A stretch of 64,000 nucleotides of DNA from Litorimonas haliclonae (GTDB lineage: Bacteria; Pseudomonadota; Alphaproteobacteria; Caulobacterales; Maricaulaceae): the NCBI RefSeq assembly GCF_965138505.1, contig NZ_CBCSCO010000003.1, positions 415,133 through 479,132 of the forward strand, written 5' to 3'. Position 1 is the stretch's first letter; each line of letters starts with the position of its first letter. The notes under the pieces were generated by a model, which did not search any database, was not told the origin of the DNA, and worked only from the letters and a program-made list of their open reading frames with translations. A program made the position numbers and the translations under genes. This document shows, piece by piece, positions 1 through 8,367 of the stretch.

Positions 1-210
1 TGAAGAGAGCCCGCCCAACATGGGAATAAAATGATACTCCAATGATAATGCCTGTGCCGCCTGCCCCATGCTTTCTGATGTCGGTTGCAGGGGCGCTTCG
101 TTCTCCGGACGATTATTGATTATACCTTGAATTCCCTGTTCTGAAAGGGATTGGAGCTGCGCAGGGAGGAGCTGTCCGCAAACAAACACATCCCCGGGAA
201 GTTCATACAT
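1..210 (-). CDS. DUF442/BLH-type phosphatase-like protein, 3' part cut by window edge
   Basis: The frame is open from an ATG at 210 to the first base of the window, giving the first 70 residues. They contain a Cys-Gly-Gln segment followed by GIQGIINNRPENEAPLQP, which matches the conserved N-terminal block of the TIGR01244/DUF442 family (rhodanese- and tyrosine-phosphatase-like fold, also fused to beta-lactamase-like hydrolases). The catalytic CxxxxxR loop of the family lies further downstream and is outside the window, so activity cannot be judged. The start lies 3 nt after the transketolase stop, so the gene is probably co-transcribed with and translationally coupled to tkt. Family assignment is from motif memory and is fairly secure; the cellular role is unknown. 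Confidence 0.72.
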   Translation of the reverse strand, partial: MYELPGDVFVCGQLLPAQLQSLSEQGIQGIINNRPENEAPLQPTSESMGQAAQALSLEYHFIPMLGGLSS

Positions 211-213
211 GGT

Positions 214-2208
214 TTAGCCTTTAACCTTTTTGACCGCCATATCGACGATCGCTTCTGTTGTAATACCGAAATGCGGGAACAGCTCTGCCCCGGGAGCAGA
301 AGCGCCAAAGCTGTCCATACCAATGAAACCGCCATCCCGACCAATTAACGCGTCCCAGCCTTGGCGAATGCCGGCTTCGACGACAATTTTCGGGAGGTCT
401 TTTCCAAGCACTGAGCGAATATAACTCTCATCCTGTTCAAGAAACACGTCCAGACACGGCATGGAAACAACTCGAGCAGAGACGCCCTGCTCCGCGAGTG
501 CCTCATGAGCTTCTTGCGCCAAATGAACTTCAGAGCCTGAGGCAATAAGAACTATATCGTCAGCTCCCTTCCCGGGCGTGAGGACATACCCGCCTCTTTC
601 GCACATATTTTTCGTCGCATCATCGCGAACAGCCGGAACATTTTGACGAGTCAAAGCCAAAATAGACGGTCCAATTTTACGGCGGACGGCCAATTCCCAA
701 CATTCCGCCACTTCCAGCGCATCTGCCGGACGGTATGTAAACGTATTCGGGATCGCCCGAAGAGAAGCCAAATGCTCTACCGGTTGATGGGTTGGGCCAT
801 CTTCGCCTACACCAATAGAATCATGGGTTGCGACGTAAATCGTCTGAATTTCCATTAGCGCCGCCAAACGGACTGAAGGGCGGCAATAGTCCATAAAGAC
901 CATGAAAAGGCCTGAATAGGGTATAACTCCGCCATGAAGGGCGAGACCGTTCATACACGCCGCCATGCCGTGCTCGCGAACGCCGTAATTGATATAGCGC
1001 CCGGCATAATCTCCGGCCTGTATCTCTTGAGAGGTCGCTGAGGTTTTCGTCTTATTTGAACCTTCAAGATCCGCCGAACCGGATATCATGTCCGTCAGCG
1101 CTTCCGTCAGTGGTCCAAGCGCTTTGTTTGACGACACGCGTGTCGCCATGGTCGGTTTATCTTGCGCGACAGAATCCTTATAAGCTTGGTATTTATCGAG
1201 CCAGCCTTCGTTCAATTCGCCAGACATAGCGCGGTTGAATTCTGCAGCGTGCTCTGAATTCTGCAACCGATCGGCCCATTCCTTGTGAGCTTTTTGACCT
1301 TCTTGGCCAGGCTTTTTCCACATTTCATAGACGTCGTCTGGAATTTCAAAAGCGCCGTGAGACCAACCACGAGCTTCACGAGTGGCGGCAATTTCATCCG
1401 CCCCCAACGGAGAGCCATGAGCTTTATTGGTTCCCTCCTTATTAGGCGCGCCTTTGCCGATGGCTGTCTTACAGGCAATCATTGTGGGCTTATCAGATTT
1501 CTGTGCTTCACTAAGAGCACTCTCGACCTGATCCGCGTCATGCCCGTCAATTTCGATCACTTTCCAACCTGACGCCTCGAATCGTTTTTTCTGGATAGTG
1601 GAATCGGACAGAGAGACTGGTCCATCAATCGTGATATTGTTATCATCCCACAAAACAGTCAGGCGATTAAGCTTCAGATGTCCGGCGAGAGAGATGGCTT
1701 CTTGTGAAATCCCTTCCATCAAACAACCGTCCCCTGCAATCACATAGGTTCTGTGATCAACAAGGTCGTCGCCATATCGAGCATTGAGATGACGTTCGGC
1801 CAAGGCAAACCCGACGGCATTTGAAATTCCTTGTCCCAACGGACCGGTTGTCGTCTCGACCCCTGGCACGTGTCCATATTCGGGATGTCCCGCAGTGATA
1901 GATCCCAACTGACGGAAATTTTTGATCTGATCCATTGTGACGGCTTCATATCCAGTCAAGTGAAGCAAGCTGTAGATCAGCATAGACCCGTGACCGGCCG
2001 AAAGAATAAATCGATCCCGATCCGCCCAATTCGGATCGGCGGGATCAAACTTCAAAAATTTGGAAAACAACACTGTCGCCGCATCAGCCATACCCATTGG
2101 CATGCCGGGATGGCCGGAATTGGCCTTCTCAACCGCGTCCATGGAAAGAGCTGCGATCGCATTGGACATATCCCGATGTTCTTGCTGAGATTTTGATAGG
2201 TCAGTCAT
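214..2208 (-). CDS. tkt: Transketolase
   Basis: A 664-residue thiamine-diphosphate enzyme that transfers two-carbon ketol units between sugar phosphates in the non-oxidative pentose phosphate pathway. The N-terminal SGHPGMPMG block, the GDGCLMEGISQEA thiamine-binding motif with the following DDNNITIDG, and the YGVREHGM segment carrying the catalytic Glu of the pyrimidine domain are all visible. The length is normal for bacterial transketolase. I start at the ATG at 2208 because AAGGAC lies just upstream; the frame stays open for 13 more codons to a possible earlier start that has no ribosome site. The gap to feoB is 219 nt and contains nothing coding. The DUF442 gene follows at 3 nt. Confidence 0.96.
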   Translation of the reverse strand: MTDLSKSQQEHRDMSNAIAALSMDAVEKANSGHPGMPMGMADAATVLFSKFLKFDPADPNWADRDRFILSAGHGSMLIYSLLHLTGYEAVTMDQIKNFRQLGSITAGHPEYGHVPGVETTTGPLGQGISNAVGFALAERHLNARYGDDLVDHRTYVIAGDGCLMEGISQEAISLAGHLKLNRLTVLWDDNNITIDGPVSLSDSTIQKKRFEASGWKVIEIDGHDADQVESALSEAQKSDKPTMIACKTAIGKGAPNKEGTNKAHGSPLGADEIAATREARGWSHGAFEIPDDVYEMWKKPGQEGQKAHKEWADRLQNSEHAAEFNRAMSGELNEGWLDKYQAYKDSVAQDKPTMATRVSSNKALGPLTEALTDMISGSADLEGSNKTKTSATSQEIQAGDYAGRYINYGVREHGMAACMNGLALHGGVIPYSGLFMVFMDYCRPSVRLAALMEIQTIYVATHDSIGVGEDGPTHQPVEHLASLRAIPNTFTYRPADALEVAECWELAVRRKIGPSILALTRQNVPAVRDDATKNMCERGGYVLTPGKGADDIVLIASGSEVHLAQEAHEALAEQGVSARVVSMPCLDVFLEQDESYIRSVLGKDLPKIVVEAGIRQGWDALIGRDGGFIGMDSFGASAPGAELFPHFGITTEAIVDMAVKKVKG

Positions 2209-2427
2209 GATAGTCCTTGTTGAAGTCCGTTCGACGCTACGAGTCACATTTTCCCGCGCACCCTGTCACAATTTGTCGGTATGTGCCAGATGCGGCCTCG
2301 CGGTAAATGGATTAGATAGCGCTGTCAATTCTCGCCTTGTCCACAGATATACACCTGATAAAACACCACTTATCCAATTTGAATAAGTTTCCTCCGAAAG
2401 ACTTTATAGATAACGGCGACGCTGAGG

Positions 2428-4308
2428 TTAAAGACCCGCAGCCGTTGCAGCATGGAATGTGATGCCCGCCGCCACATAGGCCAGAACAAAGAGATAGGCG
2501 AAAGCAAAGAACGGCCATTTCCAACTATTCGTTTCTTTCCGAATAATCGCAAATGTCGACAGACATTGCGGCGCAAAAACAAACCAAGCTAAAAAGGCAA
2601 GCGCCGTCGGAAGCGACCAAGCAGATTGCAACATAGTTCCAAGGCCATCTACGTCCTCTTCGCCCAAAGAGTAAATCGTTGCAAGTGAGCCAACGGCAAC
2701 CTCCCTCGCCGCCATGGCGGGAATCAGGCTGATTGCAATCTCAAGGTTAAAACCAATAGGAGCTAAAAGCGGTTCTAGAACGCTGCCGACTTTCCCGGCG
2801 AAGGTCTCACGGATGGATGTCGCATTCGACGGATAACTCGCAAGGAACCAAATCAGAATGGAAGCTGGTAAGATGATACGGCCCGCGCGAGACATAAATA
2901 TAGCCGCCCGATCCCACAAACCTTGGAGATAGTCTTTGAAGACCGGCATCTTATAGCTAGGCAATTCAATCAGCAGACTGGAAGATTCTCCGCGCGTGAG
3001 GGTTTTTTTAAAGACCAACGCCATTATCATGGCAAATATGATGCCTGAAATAACAAGACCAAATGCGACGACGCCTTGAAGGTTAAATACGCCAACCTTC
3101 TCGTCTGGAATAAAAGCTCCGATAATCAGAAAGTAAACTGGCCAGCGTGCAGAACAGGTCATGAGCGGAGCGATCATGATTGTGGTCAGACGATCTCGTT
3201 CTTGTTCAATTGTCCGCGCGGCCATAATGCCCGGAATAGCGCATGCAAAACTGGACAAAAGCGGAATGAAGGCGCGGCCATTTAGACCGACCTTTGACAT
3301 CAGCGTGTCTACGAGAAACGCCGCACGGGCCATATAGCCCGAAGCCTCCAGTAACAGAATAAAAGCAAAGAGTATCACGATCTGGGGCAGAAAAACGATC
3401 ACACTTCCGACGCCGGCAATAATGCCGCTACTGATGAGAGATTGAACCCACCCGCTTGGGATGACGCTTTCTACAACCGCTTGAAGCCAAGCAAAGCCTG
3501 CTTCGATGCCCTCGATCATAGGCGCCGACCAAGAGTAAACGGCTTGGAACATTAAAAAGAGAATGCCGAAAAGCAGCAACAACCCCAAAACGGGGTTCAT
3601 GACGAATTGGTCGATTCGTTGAGTAAAGGTTTCGACCTTTCTCACTCGCTTGACTGTCGTAGCGGTAATCGCCCTCGCTTGAGCTTGTAAATCTTTAAGC
3701 TCACCTTTGGCTCGCGATGGCAAGTCAGCTTTACCTGCCAGAACATCCCCTGACCAAGCATCCAAAAATTGAATCAGTGCCCCGCGTCCTGACGCCCTAA
3801 CAGCAACACAGGAAATCACGGTGACGCCAAGCTTTTCTTCAAGCTGGGCAATATCAATGGTCATGCCGTCCCGAGCGGCCATGTCCATCATATTCAAAAC
3901 CAAAACGATCGGCAGACCATGCTGTTTGGCTTGTAATATATTATGGAGGTGAGTGGAGATATGAGAAGCGTCCATCATAAAGACGAGAGCATCCGGAGCC
4001 CTTTGACCCTCAAGATTTCCTCGAACGGCATCCAACGCGACCCTTTCGTCCATAGAGTGTCCGCAATCGCCGTAAACGCCTGGAAGATCCAAAAGTTCTA
4101 CATTTTGCCCGCTTGGTAATTCAAAATGCCCAACACGATATTCAACCGTCACCCCGGGGTAATTTGCAATTTTCGCTCGGCCGCCTGTCAGAGCATTGAA
4201 TAATGAGGTTTTCCCACAATTAGGCGCTCCCAACAGAGCAAGCCGCAAGGTTTTGTCTGCAAAAATGGGCGTAACCACTCCGCTCTCAGGCGATGTAACC
4301 GTATCCAT
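2428..4308 (-). CDS. feoB: Ferrous iron transport protein B
   Basis: A 626-residue inner-membrane Fe(II) transporter with an N-terminal G domain. G1 GAPNCGKTS is at residues 27-35, G3 DLPGVYG at 74-80 and the G4-type NMMD at 139-142. Two Gate-type membrane halves follow with many transmembrane segments, and a conserved Cys sits in SFACAIPG. It is shorter than the roughly 770-residue E. coli protein, mostly because the C-terminal tail is missing; short forms are common in alphaproteobacteria. The start is 2 nt after the feoA stop, so the two genes are coupled. No feoC-like gene is present. I could not identify a convincing Fur-type operator upstream of the operon. Confidence 0.95.
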   Translation of the reverse strand: MDTVTSPESGVVTPIFADKTLRLALLGAPNCGKTSLFNALTGGRAKIANYPGVTVEYRVGHFELPSGQNVELLDLPGVYGDCGHSMDERVALDAVRGNLEGQRAPDALVFMMDASHISTHLHNILQAKQHGLPIVLVLNMMDMAARDGMTIDIAQLEEKLGVTVISCVAVRASGRGALIQFLDAWSGDVLAGKADLPSRAKGELKDLQAQARAITATTVKRVRKVETFTQRIDQFVMNPVLGLLLLFGILFLMFQAVYSWSAPMIEGIEAGFAWLQAVVESVIPSGWVQSLISSGIIAGVGSVIVFLPQIVILFAFILLLEASGYMARAAFLVDTLMSKVGLNGRAFIPLLSSFACAIPGIMAARTIEQERDRLTTIMIAPLMTCSARWPVYFLIIGAFIPDEKVGVFNLQGVVAFGLVISGIIFAMIMALVFKKTLTRGESSSLLIELPSYKMPVFKDYLQGLWDRAAIFMSRAGRIILPASILIWFLASYPSNATSIRETFAGKVGSVLEPLLAPIGFNLEIAISLIPAMAAREVAVGSLATIYSLGEEDVDGLGTMLQSAWSLPTALAFLAWFVFAPQCLSTFAIIRKETNSWKWPFFAFAYLFVLAYVAAGITFHAATAAGL

Positions 4309-4310
4309 GA

Positions 4311-4595
4311 TTAGGCGACGCGGGTTACGCGGGCGGATTTGATATCGATGGGACTAGATGAGCTCTCAACAAGCTCAAGCGTGATAGCTGAGGCGTCGGA
4401 GCGGCGAAGCGCTATGATAGCCCCGTTCAACCGGACAGATATTGGGTTTCTATTGAAAAGACCAAAGTGCAAGGCTTCTATATTATCGCCTTCTGCGAAG
4501 CCGATTTCACGCAAACGCGTTTCCAAATCTTTGTTATCGCAGGAAAAGCCCGTGATTTTAGCGGGCGTTTTTCGTTTTAGCTTATCAAGTGTCAT
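4311..4595 (-). CDS. feoA: Ferrous iron transport protein A
   Basis: A 94-residue cytosolic SH3-like protein that assists FeoB. The core block RLREIGFAEGDNIEALHFG and the later NPISVRLNGAIIALRRSDA segment are characteristic of FeoA. I chose the ATG at 4595, which has AAGGGG directly upstream. The frame extends 70 codons further back, but those residues do not look like FeoA and would run into the tRNA-Phe gene at 4779. The short Ser/Arg-rich C-terminus after the FeoA core is unremarkable. First gene of the feoAB pair. Confidence 0.9.
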   Translation of the reverse strand: MTLDKLKRKTPAKITGFSCDNKDLETRLREIGFAEGDNIEALHFGLFNRNPISVRLNGAIIALRRSDASAITLELVESSSSPIDIKSARVTRVA

Positions 4596-4778
4596 GCCCC
4601 TTAGTAATGCGAACAATTCTGAAATCAAAGGAAAAGCACATAATGTTAGCGGAATTTGCTGGCCTAGAAATCGCGTCCATTTTTTCCTGTTTTTTGCCTG
4701 TTTTGGGCATGGACACGCAAAACCCCTTTCCCTATAAGGCGCTTCGCTTCGGCTCCTATGATTTATTATAGAGCCCGG

Positions 4779-4854
4779 GCCCGAATAGCTCAGTTGGTAG
4801 AGCAACGGATTGAAAATCCGTGTGTCCCTGGTTCAAATCCAGGTTCGGGCACCA
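4779..4854 (+). tRNA. tRNA-Phe (GAA)
   Basis: A cloverleaf can be drawn by hand. The acceptor GCCCGAA at 4779-4785 pairs with TTCGGGC at 4844-4850, the D arm contains AGCTCAGTTGGTAGAGC, the anticodon loop is TTGAAAA with anticodon GAA, and the T arm carries GGTTCAAATCC. The CCA end is encoded at 4852-4854. An AT-rich TATGAT/TTATTATA stretch just upstream may hold the -10 element. Confidence 0.97.
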
Positions 4855-4964
4855 TTTCTCTTTTAAGCCTAATTTTCACAGATTTTGCGGCGGCCCCGAC
4901 CTTATAGCTGCGCAATAACAGCCTCGTGACTGGTTTCGCAGGCCAGAATATGGAAGAAGATAAT

Positions 4965-5411
4965 ATGGTTTTAAAAAATAAATCCTTGGGACTGCTTGGA
5001 TTAATCCTAATCGGTTTCTTCGTCGCCTCCTTCCCAACCGATTCTGTTGCACAAGATGAAACCCCTCAATCACCCGAAAGTACCGCATTTTCTCACAACT
5101 TCACCAAAAAGCACTATACAATTGGCGGAGAAGCAAAGGTCTTAAAGACGCAAACTGGGACAGAAATTGTCTTTAGCGATAATTTTGAAACCCGTAGCGG
5201 CCCAGATTTGAAAGTCTATCTTTCAAGATTGTCCATTTCAGAGTTAGAAGATACGACTGTTACGCCGAACAGTGTGAAAATTGGGGTCCTTAAATCCAGA
5301 CAGGGCACGCAAAGCTATGTGATCCCGGATGACCTCTCACTGGAAAATTATAAAAGTGTGGTGATTCATTGCGAAGCTTTTTCTAAGCTTTGGGGTGGTT
5401 TCGACTTATAA
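4965..5411 (+). CDS. Exported DM13-domain protein
   Basis: A 148-residue protein with a signal peptide (positively charged MVLKNK, a hydrophobic stretch, then a cleavage region near SVAQ) followed by one DM13 domain. The domain ends in SVVIHCEAFSKLWGGFDL, whose single Cys is the family's conserved residue near the C-terminus. DM13 domains are proposed to take part in redox or electron-transfer reactions in cytochrome-like partners, but no partner is visible here. The start at 4965 gives the best signal peptide and has GAAGAAG upstream; an in-frame ATG at 4950 is an alternative. The gene stands alone between tRNA-Phe and the glycerophosphodiesterase. Confidence 0.8.
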   Translation: MVLKNKSLGLLGLILIGFFVASFPTDSVAQDETPQSPESTAFSHNFTKKHYTIGGEAKVLKTQTGTEIVFSDNFETRSGPDLKVYLSRLSISELEDTTVTPNSVKIGVLKSRQGTQSYVIPDDLSLENYKSVVIHCEAFSKLWGGFDL

Positions 5412-5482
5412 AACAAGTTCGGAGCGCCCCCGCACCGTATTTCTTTTGTCTCTAAATCAAGCCGTGCTATCAAAAACCTGTA

Positions 5483-6292
5483 ATGGATTTTTCAAAGCTT
5501 ATATCTCATAGATTCAGAGGCTTTTCTGAGTTTGAAAATTCTCTCGAAGGACTAAATAGCGCCTTAAGCTTCGGTGTCCGCCAAATAGAATTCGACATTC
5601 GTCTGGCCCGCTGCGGCACCCCAATGATTTATCATGATGAAACCGCCCGCGACGGTTCTGGGAAATCTCGTTATTTATGCCAGATCATGGCCCGAGATTT
5701 TGCGAAGACAGGTGGCGATTTCTCCCACATGCCTACGGCTGAGCAGCTCTTCTCAGATATTGCCCGACATCCCCATAAAGACTGTGCTTTACTTATTGAT
5801 ATAAAAGATGCTGGCGTGGAGACGGCGCTTTACGCATTAGCCAAGTCATTTGGACTGGCAAATAGAATCATTTGGGTGTCTTGGCTCCCGGAAGTTCTCT
5901 ATGCCATGAACGATATTGAAGCAGGCCAATCACTTTGTTTTAGCCATTGGTGCCGGCGGCCCGGCCGGTGGACGCGGGCCATTCATCATGTTTTCTCTGC
6001 GGACAAAGGCCACATAGAACGGCCAAGTCGTAGGGTAGTTGTCGGGGAACGCTCGGGTTGGTTTGTGGACGGAGCGGTGCGGGGCGATTTAAGAAGAATA
6101 CTGACCCATGTTTGTGTGCCGGCCAATCAAATTTGGCCTGACCTCGTAACGCAATATCAAATAGACGGCATTCAGGTCAGCGCGTTTTCTTATACAAGAA
6201 AAAAAGCAATTGAGTCGGAAAGCAAACGCTTAAAGCTAGACGCGTATTTTATTGATAACAAAATACTTTTTGAAGAATTTAAGCCCCGCTAG
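5483..6292 (+). CDS. Glycerophosphodiester phosphodiesterase family protein
   Basis: A 269-residue cytosolic-looking protein with no signal peptide. The N-terminal SHRFRGFSEFENS, then EFDIRL and MIYHDE, reproduce the HR..EN / E-x-D / HD metal and catalytic pattern of the GDPD TIM barrel, and LLIDIKD supplies the next conserved strand. It likely hydrolyses glycerophosphodiesters to glycerol-3-phosphate and an alcohol. The family's usual HRG is here HRFRG, so the first loop is slightly longer. The stop codon TAG overlaps the convergent yacG stop across CTAG at 6289-6292. No good ribosome site is visible. Confidence 0.82.
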   Translation: MDFSKLISHRFRGFSEFENSLEGLNSALSFGVRQIEFDIRLARCGTPMIYHDETARDGSGKSRYLCQIMARDFAKTGGDFSHMPTAEQLFSDIARHPHKDCALLIDIKDAGVETALYALAKSFGLANRIIWVSWLPEVLYAMNDIEAGQSLCFSHWCRRPGRWTRAIHHVFSADKGHIERPSRRVVVGERSGWFVDGAVRGDLRRILTHVCVPANQIWPDLVTQYQIDGIQVSAFSYTRKKAIESESKRLKLDAYFIDNKILFEEFKPR

Positions 6293-6453
6293 GCATCATT
6301 TACAGGGGCGGGCGCAACTTCCTCTGTCGGAATGGAGTAGCCGCCTTTTAGCCAACGCCCCAAATCAATATCGGCGCAACGCTTTGAGCAAAAAGGGTGA
6401 AAGTCTTCAGTCGATTCTTTCTTTTTGCATATCGGACACAGTGCTTTCGCCAT
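6289..6453 (-). CDS. yacG: DNA gyrase inhibitor YacG
   Basis: A 54-residue zinc-ribbon protein that I translated by hand. The sequence starts MAKALCPICKKK and continues with FHPFCSKRCADIDLGRWL, giving the CPxC ... FCSxRCxxxDLGxWL signature of YacG. In E. coli this protein binds GyrB and inhibits supercoiling. The four zinc-binding Cys are present. The C-terminal tail is short and includes Pro and acidic residues. It ends on the CTAG shared with the glycerophosphodiesterase stop. It sits 6 nt downstream of the RNase E/G-like gene, as the last gene of the leftward block that starts at murA. Confidence 0.92.
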   Translation of the reverse strand: MAKALCPICKKKESTEDFHPFCSKRCADIDLGRWLKGGYSIPTEEVAPAPVNDA

Positions 6454-6459
6454 AATGCC

Positions 6460-7482
6460 TTACCTATCCGCCTGAATCGAAAACCCGTCACGGCTTTGGG
6501 TTTTAATCGTGTAGCGAGGTCCAATCCGATCGTTCAAATCAGTTTCCCAGTCGATTAACTTTGAGCCCAGCCAGTCGTTTATCTCTTTTGAAACCGTTAG
6601 AGAAAACTGCGCCCCCTTATTTTCGGAAGCTTCTTTTACCAATTGCCGCAAGGCTCGAAGAGATTTGGTTTCAACCGTCGGCTCCCCGAAGCGGTCATTC
6701 AACACCGAATCCAAAGAGGGGTAATCGAGTGACCGGGTTAACTCTACACATCCAAAGCGAGAGAGCGGCGCGACCTTCACAATAGCGGGGTCGGCTTCAA
6801 AAGCTCGTTCTACCGCTTTGAAAAGTTGATTTCGCTGGCGCGTCTGACGCAAATTAGGAAAATCAATTACAACTAATCCCCCCAAACCTCGCAAACGTAA
6901 TTGGTGCGCAATGAGCTCTGCTGCAGCTAAACTAACATCCAGAGCTGTTTTCCCCTGCCCTTTATCAACATCTATGGCGAGCAAGGCTTGGGTCTGGTCG
7001 AACGTCACCGCCCCTCCCCCTTTGAGAGCGATTTGACGTTCTGTGACCTCATCCATGACGGAGACCGTCGCCTCATCAAAGGTGATACCTTTGAACCGAT
7101 CAGAAAGACGCGTTTTCAAATCAATCTTTGTGACCGGCCCCGGCTTCCCGCTCTCAGCAGGTTTGGAAAATCGAAGTGTCGCTTCTTTCCCGTTCAGAGG
7201 GGGACGCAATACAGACACTTCCAATAGCTGACCTTCCGTCACTTTCGGCATTGTTCGATTGTTGGTGAAGCTCAGGAATCCGCTGTTGGAGCCTCCGAGG
7301 TCGACAAAGGCTCCGTTCAATGAAGGCTCTAAATTTGCGATCCGCCCCAGGTAAACATCCCCTGACTGCGGAACAGATATCTGGCTCTCTCGCTCCAAGT
7401 GAAGTTCAACCAAACGGCGGCCTTCATAGACGGCGGCGCGAGTTTCCCCGATTGCCTTTTCCAGCACGGCGCGGTGTTTCAT
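6460..7482 (-). CDS. Short ribonuclease E/G family protein
   Basis: A 340-residue protein that begins MKHRAVLEKAIGETRAAVYE. An S1-like RNA-binding region (GDVYLGRIANLEPSLNGAFVD) is followed by the catalytic DNase I-like part. The two metal-binding Asp of RNase E/G are seen in LLAIDVDKGQ and GGLVVIDFPN. It is much shorter than E. coli RNase G (about 490 residues) and lacks the CPxC zinc-link tetramerisation segment and C-terminal small domain. This truncated form occurs in alphaproteobacteria next to maf and yacG. The ATG overlaps the maf stop as ATGA at 7479-7482. Substrate is unknown; a role in rRNA or mRNA trimming is inferred. Confidence 0.85.
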   Translation of the reverse strand: MKHRAVLEKAIGETRAAVYEGRRLVELHLERESQISVPQSGDVYLGRIANLEPSLNGAFVDLGGSNSGFLSFTNNRTMPKVTEGQLLEVSVLRPPLNGKEATLRFSKPAESGKPGPVTKIDLKTRLSDRFKGITFDEATVSVMDEVTERQIALKGGGAVTFDQTQALLAIDVDKGQGKTALDVSLAAAELIAHQLRLRGLGGLVVIDFPNLRQTRQRNQLFKAVERAFEADPAIVKVAPLSRFGCVELTRSLDYPSLDSVLNDRFGEPTVETKSLRALRQLVKEASENKGAQFSLTVSKEINDWLGSKLIDWETDLNDRIGPRYTIKTQSRDGFSIQADR

Positions 7483-8048
7483 GTTCCAATTCCGTAAAAT
7501 CGAAGAAGGTTTCGGGTTTCTGTCAGAGGCAGGCCAACGACATTCGAATATGATCCGGAGAGGGACTGAATGAAACTCTCGGCATAGCCTTGTATACCAT
7601 ACCCCCCGGCTTTCCCGCGCCACTCTTCGGACTCAATATAAATTTCCCTCTCACGCTCCGACAGCCGCTTCACCTTCACACGGGTTTCTACAACGCGGCT
7701 CTGCAAGCCTTGGTCAGGAGAATGTACCGCAATGCCTGTGAAGACGCGGTGCGCGCGCCCGGAGAGTAAATCGAGGCATTGCTCGGCTTCCGCTTCAGTC
7801 TCAGTTTTAGGTAAAATACGCCGTCCGACCCCAACAACCGTATCAGCGGCGAGAATGATAGCATTTGCTTCTATATCAGCGATGGCCTGGCACTTCTCAT
7901 TTGCGAGCCGTCTGGCATGAGGCCCCGGTAATTCGCCGGGGATCGGGTCTTCATTGATGTCTGCCGGAATCACGTCATCCGGCGTCAAATAAATTTGCTT
8001 GAGTAAAGAGAGTCGCCTGGGCGACGCGCTTGCCAAAATGAAGCGCAT
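7479..8048 (-). CDS. maf: Maf-type nucleoside triphosphate pyrophosphatase
   Basis: A 189-residue cytosolic enzyme of the Maf/HAM1 fold. The N-terminal ILASASPRRLSLL is the diagnostic Maf motif, and AADTVVGVGRRILPKT carries the conserved Asp-Thr pair and later basic residues. Members hydrolyse modified or canonical NTPs (dTTP/UTP or m7GTP) to the monophosphate; subfamily cannot be settled by eye. The C-terminus has GIQGYAESFIQSLSGSYSNVVGLPL, the normal family end. It lies 6 nt after infA and overlaps the RNase E/G gene by 4 nt, which indicates one transcript. Confidence 0.92.
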   Translation of the reverse strand: MRFILASASPRRLSLLKQIYLTPDDVIPADINEDPIPGELPGPHARRLANEKCQAIADIEANAIILAADTVVGVGRRILPKTETEAEAEQCLDLLSGRAHRVFTGIAVHSPDQGLQSRVVETRVKVKRLSEREREIYIESEEWRGKAGGYGIQGYAESFIQSLSGSYSNVVGLPLTETRNLLRFYGIGT

Positions 8049-8054
8049 ATCGGT

Positions 8055-8273
8055 TTATTTGAAGCGATAAGTAATACGACCTTTAGTCAGGTCATAAGGT
8101 GTCATTTCGACAGTAACGCGGTCACCTGCCAATACACGAATACGGTTTTTACGCATGCGTCCTGCAGTGTGGGCAATGATCTCGTGATCATTGACGAGTT
8201 TTACGCGAAATGTCGCGTTGGGGAGAAGTTCGACAACTTCACCCTCAAACTCAAGTAGTTCTTCTTTAGCCAA
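8055..8273 (-). CDS. infA: Translation initiation factor IF-1, TTG start
   Basis: A 72-residue OB-fold protein whose sequence is the canonical IF-1 from end to end, including LLPNATFRVKL and HTAGRMRKNRIRVLAGD. It binds the ribosomal A site during initiation with IF-2 and IF-3. The first codon must be TTG at 8271-8273: the reading frame immediately upstream has no ATG or GTG, and AAAGGA lies 7 nt before the TTG. The product length fixes this start. A weak start on an initiation-factor gene could be regulatory. The 94-nt gap to the upstream phosphatase gene suggests a separate promoter. Confidence 0.96.
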   Translation of the reverse strand: MAKEELLEFEGEVVELLPNATFRVKLVNDHEIIAHTAGRMRKNRIRVLAGDRVTVEMTPYDLTKGRITYRFK

Positions 8274-8367
8274 ATCAAGTCCTTTTTCTTAGTTTGCCTG
8301 CTCATTCAGAGCGTTATTACCCTGCGTATATAGGGGGTTTTTACAAATATCATAGGTTTTATTGCGG

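Noticed and set aside
2337..2378. TTGTCCACA and TTATCCAAT resemble DnaA boxes between tkt and feoB
   Set aside because: Only two imperfect sites, no AT-rich unwinding region and no origin-linked genes (hemE, dnaA, parAB) nearby; chance is a sufficient explanation.
4596..4700. Possible Fur-type operator upstream of feoA
   Set aside because: An imperfect AATTGTTCGCATTACT stretch is present, but it does not match an iron box well enough to call.
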